This document shows, one piece after another, positions 25,101 to 28,605 of a stretch of 28,605 nt of DNA. The stretch's first letter is position 1, and every line of letters starts with the position of its first letter. The notes under the pieces are model-generated. The model made no database searches and was not told where the DNA came from. It worked only from the letters and a program-made list of their open reading frames with translations. This stretch comes from BM520 sp964474455 (GTDB lineage Bacteria; Bacteroidota; Bacteroidia; Bacteroidales; BM520), in the NCBI GenBank assembly GCA_964474455.1, contig CAYYSU010000033.1, positions 1 through 28,605 on the forward strand. Direction: 5' to 3'. A program made the translations under genes and the position numbers.

Positions 25101-26254
25101 TTTAAATGATTAGGATTTATATTTGTCTTCCAGTCTTTCCCTACGTATGCAATACCCGGTGTTTCGAATCCAAAACTAATAAGTCGTTTTTCAAACTGAT
25201 TAACTATCCAGCGATTATCACTTGTATCTCTGGCTATCAATTCAACTCCCAGTGTCTGAATACAGTCGAGGATACCATCCATAAGATCATCCCTAAATTC
25301 CTCAAAGGTATCAAACAGCTCGAGAGTAAAAGGCACCAACCGTTCCTCCTCCAGAGTAGTCACAAGGTTCTTTAAAAGTCTGTTAATATCACCCAAAATC
25401 CTTGTTTTAAGGTGAGCCATCCCGGGTAGGTGTAAAAGGTAGAAGGAGTAGTGAAACCTATCAGAAAAATCACTGAACGTTTGAGCCAAACGCCTGAACT
25501 GCAGAGCAATATCTCCATAAGGAGGATATTTATCTATACTGCTGATAAGATCTGACTCAGCATTAAGATCCTGCAGCAGGGATGCGAAAAAATCAGAATC
25601 CAGGCTTTTAATATCCTCTCTGGAGTCTTTAACAAGGCTATCTTCTTTATTAGCATACCATAGCTCAATACGTGACGTATCCTTCCAGAATTCCAGATTG
25701 GCCTTATACACCGACTTCAGTAATTTATTTGCCAGATCGCGCGCCGGAGAGGGAATGTTTCCAATTGCAAAAAATTTCTGAAACCAGTTGGAACAATAAA
25801 TGAATGCGTGTTCGGCATCAGCCTGACGTTGTTGCAGCAAATCCAAAATATGAAGTATCACAACAGTCTGGTTATCCTCATCATGAAAAAGCTTCTCCAG
25901 AAACTCCAATAGTGACCGTATAAGATTAATCTTTACAGACTCTTCAATTTCCTCGCTCAGCATTTGTCCGGCCAAATCAGCAAAAAGAATACGGAAGTCA
26001 CTGCTATTGGGAGAATCACCAAAAAACCAATAATCCGAAAGCATTATTTGTCTGAGAAGAGTACTGACAACCTCTCTGTTTGAATATGGATGAAAAAACT
26101 CTTCGATGCACTCTTTTGTGCGTCCGTAAATACCTGTATGCGATACGGCGAAGTCAATAACAGCTTGATAATCAGCAGGAACAACGAGCCTATCTGTACG
26201 TGTTTGCTCCAAATTTGCCTTTAATGCATCGGATTGAATACCATTTTTCTTCAT
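22130..26254 (-). CDS. Large PPDK-like phosphotransfer protein: unknown N-terminal ~880 residues + PPDK ATP-grasp + phospho-His domain, no PEP/pyruvate barrel
   Basis: 1374 residues. Residues 1-880 look mainly helical, with no motif I recognise. From 880 on the match is to pyruvate phosphate dikinase: Lys885 (LGSKAYFLKK), VPPGFVLTT, Arg957 in SVRSG followed by SMPGAMDTFLN, SYRRFIQ, SGTGVVFTHNP, NQGEDVVSG, and the ATP-site end IEFTFE then LQSRDQD. The swivelling domain follows, with the phosphorylated His1304 in GGVTSHAS, and ends IDGSLGIIYKG. The C-terminal PEP/pyruvate TIM barrel of PPDK (over 300 residues) is absent; the protein stops about 70 residues after the His. ATP should be able to phosphorylate His1304, but the final acceptor must come from the N-terminal region or a partner, as in glucan water dikinase or rifampin phosphotransferase. 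First gene of an operon with gap. Confidence 0.85.
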   Translation of the reverse strand: MKKNGIQSDALKANLEQTRTDRLVVPADYQAVIDFAVSHTGIYGRTKECIEEFFHPYSNREVVSTLLRQIMLSDYWFFGDSPNSSDFRILFADLAGQMLSEEIEESVKINLIRSLLEFLEKLFHDEDNQTVVILHILDLLQQRQADAEHAFIYCSNWFQKFFAIGNIPSPARDLANKLLKSVYKANLEFWKDTSRIELWYANKEDSLVKDSREDIKSLDSDFFASLLQDLNAESDLISSIDKYPPYGDIALQFRRLAQTFSDFSDRFHYSFYLLHLPGMAHLKTRILGDINRLLKNLVTTLEEERLVPFTLELFDTFEEFRDDLMDGILDCIQTLGVELIARDTSDNRWIVNQFEKRLISFGFETPGIAYVGKDWKTNINPNHLKNIRVWLEIIETSHIIPEKLLSALVVNLRLGGIYINDTDLFQRDISKILNSNISPLYKRVKQLTRIFPVYFNEIGAEGKIREVTTNMDELSHRNDKLIHFLRKQVHIESNNTLIELTKKVLMLWYSSDKEKYKSDLPTDVYESIDVEGPWFKPMSMMVKTMCEKAKCKPEKLFLLERDVQQEMVNSIRVKAMHRTRMMDLFYLYDLLKEKYSFDSVNIISDLKGSSLFDAAMIEKLSLRFKNEDPLGALEIVYSFMQQLNEIIFDSEPTEGWENIYHKRHIAFGIPSMYGIYREPKFEALGLTFRLEKVASRLIEQAIAEINLDYISANTLSHIYDVIRMFSHGLQLDGVTNQSLSSNLQMLKYSLTSSSFSLEQYVNIFRFMSGSIREIISKYIIRTYEYPLSIIVPHMFDPKGLCSVDDQKKLVVAKSEEFYRNIISSAFLLQTLDNFINSVLHSLNRMVDNYDSDILSAIMSYNSDLILTSFDEPSPRIDNQIFLGSKAYFLKKLYLSGFPVPPGFVLTTEVFRRLDAVKHVDYLYAEIRKRVARRLRHLEKLSGKKYGDRKNPLLLSVRSGTAISMPGAMDTFLNVGLNDDITEALSKKPGFEWAAWDSYRRFIQSWGMAHGINRDLFDAVIADFKVEYRVSSKSFLTGDQMKIVALAYKNVLKRENVLLVEDTKKQLEITINTVFASWSSERAKVYRENMQIAPEWGTAVVVQQMVFGNLSSKSGTGVVFTHNPMRGRPGVHLYGDFTRNNQGEDVVSGLVHVLPVNNTQRKQMDLNLPTMQDLFPEIYKRLYNIAVDMTDKHGFSHQEIEFTFESEDAGSLYILQSRDQDIMKPSAVPVFDAESRKIMLGRGVGVGGGALNGILVFNMEDLRLKKSFTPDENVILVRPDTVPDDIGMIFECDGLITARGGVTSHASVAASRLGKVCIVNCRDLNVSESEKSCTINGVTLSSGDKVAIDGSLGIIYKGHIPITEGYSLDYMLNHY

Positions 26255-26292
26255 ATACTTGTACCGGGTTACAGTCGATTTCTATATCATTG

Positions 26293-26300
26293 CAAATATA
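26293..26300 (-). promoter_or_regulatory. Putative -7 box for the PPDK-like - gap operon
   Basis: Minus strand TATATTTG (TAnnTTTG), 38 bases upstream of the ATG. An ATTG lies 23 bases further up, slightly beyond the normal spacer. Confidence 0.5.
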
Positions 26301-26380
26301 GTAAGTATATATAGATTTATTGGCAATCCACAACAAACTTTTAAAGTATGTCATGGAGCATGATCTATCAATAAGGGAGG

Positions 26381-27547
26381 TTATATTGTAGTTATTACAT
26401 CGCTCATATCATCGTGAAGCCATGTCTCCAGCTCAGCGTGGTTTTCGGGTGTCGATTTAGCAAAGAGAAATACCGCCATAGGAAAAACTTTGTAGTCCAT
26501 TTTTCTTATCTCCAAAACATCGGAGAGCTTGGATGCCATGATATCATAATCAAAAGAGACTCTGTTTTTATCCAAATTTCGGGGTATATCAACTACAGCC
26601 ATAATAAAAATGTCACCATTATCCTCACGAAGCAGGGTCTCCCAGTCGGGGCTTTTCTGCTTAAGAAAACAGAGGTATGGGTTAATACCATAAGCATAAG
26701 ACGCCACATCGGTGGTACAGAATCCCGCAAAGCGCATAGGGTTTATTTCTATGGGAATAAACTCACCATTCTCAGTAACCCGCATCTCCATATGCATAGG
26801 AAAATTCCTTATTCCAAGAGCCTTTGAAACACCGGCAAGATATTTTTTCACAGGCTCCAGATTCCTCTTCATTATCGCAACAGAAGTTTTATAGAGTCTG
26901 TCACTATTATCATCGGCAGAAGCAAAATCATGCTCCATAATATTTACAATAACAGGCTCACCAACATTGTTAAAGAATGCATCTACAGCGATCTCCTGGC
27001 CTTGGATATAAGCCTCAACAAGGAAACTGTCGAGATTTATAACAGTATCAGAGAATGCATCGCCATAGTCGTTGCGATCCTTTTCCACCTGCTTAAGGAT
27101 TTCCGGCCACTCAGCATCGTGAAAGACGGCACGAATACCAATACTCGCTATACCGCGAACGGGTTTCACCACAAATGGTTTTGGTAAATGCGACACATTC
27201 ATCTTTTGCATCTCTTCAAACGACATCTTCATGAAGAAATAACCCGGATTGAGTGACGCAAAAACCTCACGCATGCTATGTTTATCCTTTATAGCTTTTA
27301 TGCCATGTGCCAGTTCCGACTCCGGGATATTCTTATAAATCCATGACGCACTATCTTCCGAGTTAGAATATAGTCCAACGCCGGGAGTATTCATATAATG
27401 TTCAAAGAAGCTCCCTTCAGGAATCAGATTAAGGTTCCCAGTGCCGGGAAAGTTCCTCACAAAATCAGTATCTAAAACAGGGATATTATTTTCTACCAGA
27501 GTATTTATCAGATAGGCAGAAATAAAAGGCTTTTCAAGGATAATCAT
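26381..27547 (-). CDS. ATP-grasp domain protein of unknown substrate
   Basis: 388 residues from ATG 27547. A longer frame to 27664 adds 39 residues of basic, low-quality sequence and is not preferred, because MIILEKPFISAYLINTLVEN reads as a normal Rossmann-like start. ATP-grasp features: the lysine strand KPFVVKPVRGIASIGI (about 123-137), VEAYIQGQEIAVDAFF (about 177-192, the acidic metal/ATP strand) and EINPMRFAGF (about 267-276, magnesium ligands Glu and Asn). The family joins a carboxylate to an amine or thiol through an acyl phosphate. The closest-looking relatives are the CPSase-large-subunit-like or D-Ala-ligase-like stand-alone ligases. No second enzyme or carrier is nearby, so the substrate is unknown. 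It lies 126 bases upstream of the PPDK-like gene on the same strand; cotranscription is uncertain. Confidence 0.75.
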   Translation of the reverse strand: MIILEKPFISAYLINTLVENNIPVLDTDFVRNFPGTGNLNLIPEGSFFEHYMNTPGVGLYSNSEDSASWIYKNIPESELAHGIKAIKDKHSMREVFASLNPGYFFMKMSFEEMQKMNVSHLPKPFVVKPVRGIASIGIRAVFHDAEWPEILKQVEKDRNDYGDAFSDTVINLDSFLVEAYIQGQEIAVDAFFNNVGEPVIVNIMEHDFASADDNSDRLYKTSVAIMKRNLEPVKKYLAGVSKALGIRNFPMHMEMRVTENGEFIPIEINPMRFAGFCTTDVASYAYGINPYLCFLKQKSPDWETLLREDNGDIFIMAVVDIPRNLDKNRVSFDYDIMASKLSDVLEIRKMDYKVFPMAVFLFAKSTPENHAELETWLHDDMSDVITTI

Positions 27548-27630
27548 ACATCTAAATTTTCGGCAAAGGAACAAAAAAAGCCGATACCACCCACCTCTCT
27601 CATTGGAACAAATTTGTGAATTAAAGCTCC

Positions 27631-27803
27631 AATTAGAGGTCTGTTTTTTACAAAATATTATCAAAAATCATCATGATATTGAAACGCTTGTAAACAATAA
27701 TCCTAATGAAAGATTTCCACATTTTCCGGTAAACATGAAAGAACTGCTAGTTTAGCCCCTTAAAAGACTGTGTAGCCTTACCCTTTTTAGGACACCTCTA
27801 ATT
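27631..27803. repeat. 10-bp inverted pair flanking the truncated end of the IS3 element
   Basis: AATTAGAGGT at 27631-27640 on the plus strand is repeated in inverse orientation at 27803-27794, both followed after a few bases by a T-rich or A-rich run. The second copy is where OrfB loses homology. It may mark remnants of terminal repeats, or be chance. Confidence 0.3.
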
Positions 27804-28381
27804 TCGAAAAATAATCTGTATTCTGGTCCATTGTCGCAACGAATAAACTCAGGTGCTCCAACCTCCTCTATAAGGTTATTCAACGTTTCAATAACAGCTT
27901 TGGCCGGGTATGTTAGCCCGGCCTCAATAGCCAGTGCTTCCCGGTTGCAGTCATCAATTACATTTAATACTCGAAGCTTTCTGCCATCAGTTAAAGAATC
28001 ACTCATAAAATCCATATTCCAGCATTCATTTAACTTTACAGGCACCTCTAACGGCGTCTTTATTCGCTGTATAATGCGCTTTTTGTGTTTGCAACGTAAT
28101 TTTAACTTCATATTCCTATAAACACGTAATACACACTTACGATTCCATTTTAAGCCTTCCAGACGGATCTTATTGCAATATTCATCAAAGCCCCTGGTAG
28201 AGTATCTTTCCGCCAACTCACTTAGCTTGTCTATGACTTCACTATCATCTTTTTTGCTTTGATAATACCACATTGAACGAGTTAGACCGACAACCTCACA
28301 AGCTCGCTTGATAGATACTAAATACTGGTTAATAAGATACTTTGCTCGTTGCTGTTTGTCCGAAGGCTTTAAAACTTTTTT
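27752..28381 (-). pseudogene. IS3-family transposase OrfB (integrase), 3'-truncated
   Basis: The frame runs from the slippage site to TAA at 27754-27752, about 210 residues versus roughly 270-300 for intact OrfB. Seen: the helical start with IKRACEVVGLTRSMWYYQ, then the rve core with the first catalytic Asp in NMDFMSDSL and the second in CDNGPEY. Immediately after DNGPEY the sequence becomes unrelated (RLFFEIRGVLKRV) and stops. The region carrying the catalytic Glu and the PGKPxQN-type motif is gone, so the enzyme cannot be active. Internal ATG at 28273 could start a shorter product but is not the family start. Confidence 0.85.
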
Positions 28382-28605
28382 GAAAGCACATCTTTTAACA
28401 TTGTATTATCCAGACTTAGATCTGCATACATCTGCTTGAGACGTCGGTTCTCATCTTCCAGCTCTCTGAGACGCTTGAGATGACTTACTTCCATGCCTGC
28501 ATACTTCTTGCGCCAATAGTACACCGTACTCTTGTCTACGCCTAATTCACGGTAAGCCTTCGGGCACGGGCATCTTGTGGGGCTTGATTGGCGAGCGTAC
28601 TTTTG
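28369..28605 (-). CDS. IS3-family transposase OrfA (5' partial)
   Basis: The frame is open from the right edge to a TAA at 28371-28369, about 78 residues. It shows the end of the helix-turn-helix (AYRELGVDKSTVYYWRKKYAGM) and the leucine-zipper-like helix typical of OrfA (LKRLRELEDENRRLKQMYADL, read here in two parts: LKRLRELEDENRRL and KQMYADLSLDN). OrfA binds the terminal repeats and, fused to OrfB by frameshifting, forms the active transposase. The frame itself is intact as far as visible. Confidence 0.88.
   Translation of the reverse strand, partial: QKYARQSSPTRCPCPKAYRELGVDKSTVYYWRKKYAGMEVSHLKRLRELEDENRRLKQMYADLSLDNTMLKDVLSKKF
28375..28381 (-). other. A6G programmed -1 frameshift site of the IS3 element
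   Basis: AAAAAAG on the minus strand, two codons before the OrfA stop. A -1 slip here continues into the OrfB frame (KVLKPSDKQQRAKYL). This heptamer is the standard slippery site of IS3 elements. Confidence 0.75.

Larger units (their letters stand above)
27752..28605 (-). mobile_element. IS3-family insertion sequence, truncated within orfB and cut by window edge
   Basis: Two overlapping frames of IS3 type (orfA and orfB) with an A6G slippage site between them. The integrase frame breaks off soon after its second catalytic Asp, so the 3' third of the element is missing. The 5' end, including the upstream terminal repeat, is beyond the right edge. The sequence after the break, GGTGTCCTAAAAAGGG on the minus strand, could be the element's terminal repeat joined by an internal deletion, but this cannot be checked here. 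Confidence 0.85.

Noticed and set aside
22130..26254. Full pyruvate phosphate dikinase or PEP synthase
   Set aside because: The C-terminal PEP/pyruvate-binding barrel is absent; the frame ends about 70 residues after the phospho-His.
27548..27664. 39-residue N-terminal extension of the ATP-grasp protein
   Set aside because: The added sequence is basic, Cys- and Trp-rich and unlike the family; the internal ATG begins a good Rossmann-type strand.

Overview
The window looks like a chromosomal segment of a Bacteroidota bacterium, probably a marine or free-living member of the Bacteroidales/Marinilabiliales group. The signs are a secreted protease ending in a type IX secretion (Por) sorting tail, a short 287-residue primary sigma factor without region 1.1, weak or absent Shine-Dalgarno sequences, and many -7 boxes of the Bacteroidota form TAnnTTTG, several with a TTG/TTTG -33 element 19-21 bases upstream. 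I see no rRNA, tRNA or CRISPR. The species is an inference.

Layout: (1) 1-2738 (-), a lysyl-endopeptidase-like protease with five PKD repeats and a T9SS tail, cut by the left edge. (2) 2928-3893 (+), hldD for LPS heptose, converging on a minus-strand pair (4233-5204 and 3890-4231) of a membrane-anchored M23 peptidase and a small MerR regulator. (3) 5316-9587 (+), alaS, a MerR regulator with a degenerate cobalamin domain, and an ECF sigma factor ending in a clear terminator. (4) 9675-12301 (-), an EamA-type exporter and a lipoprotein esterase. (5) 12648-16185 (+), the core block rpsO - pnp - rpoD with terminators after rpsO and rpoD. (6) 16363-18522 (+), a large KamA-family radical SAM aminomutase whose substrate residues match glutamate rather than lysine 2,3-aminomutase, then a secreted hypothetical protein (-) and an MscS-type channel (+). 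(7) 20868-26254 (-), an apparent two-gene operon of a 1374-residue protein carrying the ATP-grasp and phospho-histidine domains of pyruvate phosphate dikinase but no PEP/pyruvate barrel, followed 11 bases later by an atypical 416-residue GAPDH. (8) 26381-27547 (-), an orphan ATP-grasp protein. (9) 27752-28605 (-), an IS3-type element with a frameshift site, its integrase truncated before the last catalytic residue.

Most of the window is housekeeping: translation (alaS, rpsO), RNA decay (pnp), transcription (rpoD), envelope (hldD, M23, MscS). The parts most worth a second look are the PPDK-half/GAPDH operon, the glutamate-type aminomutase near a mechanosensitive channel (possible beta-glutamate osmolyte physiology), and the MerR/ECF pair whose B12-binding residues have been lost. 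All functional calls come from reading motifs; no database search was possible.
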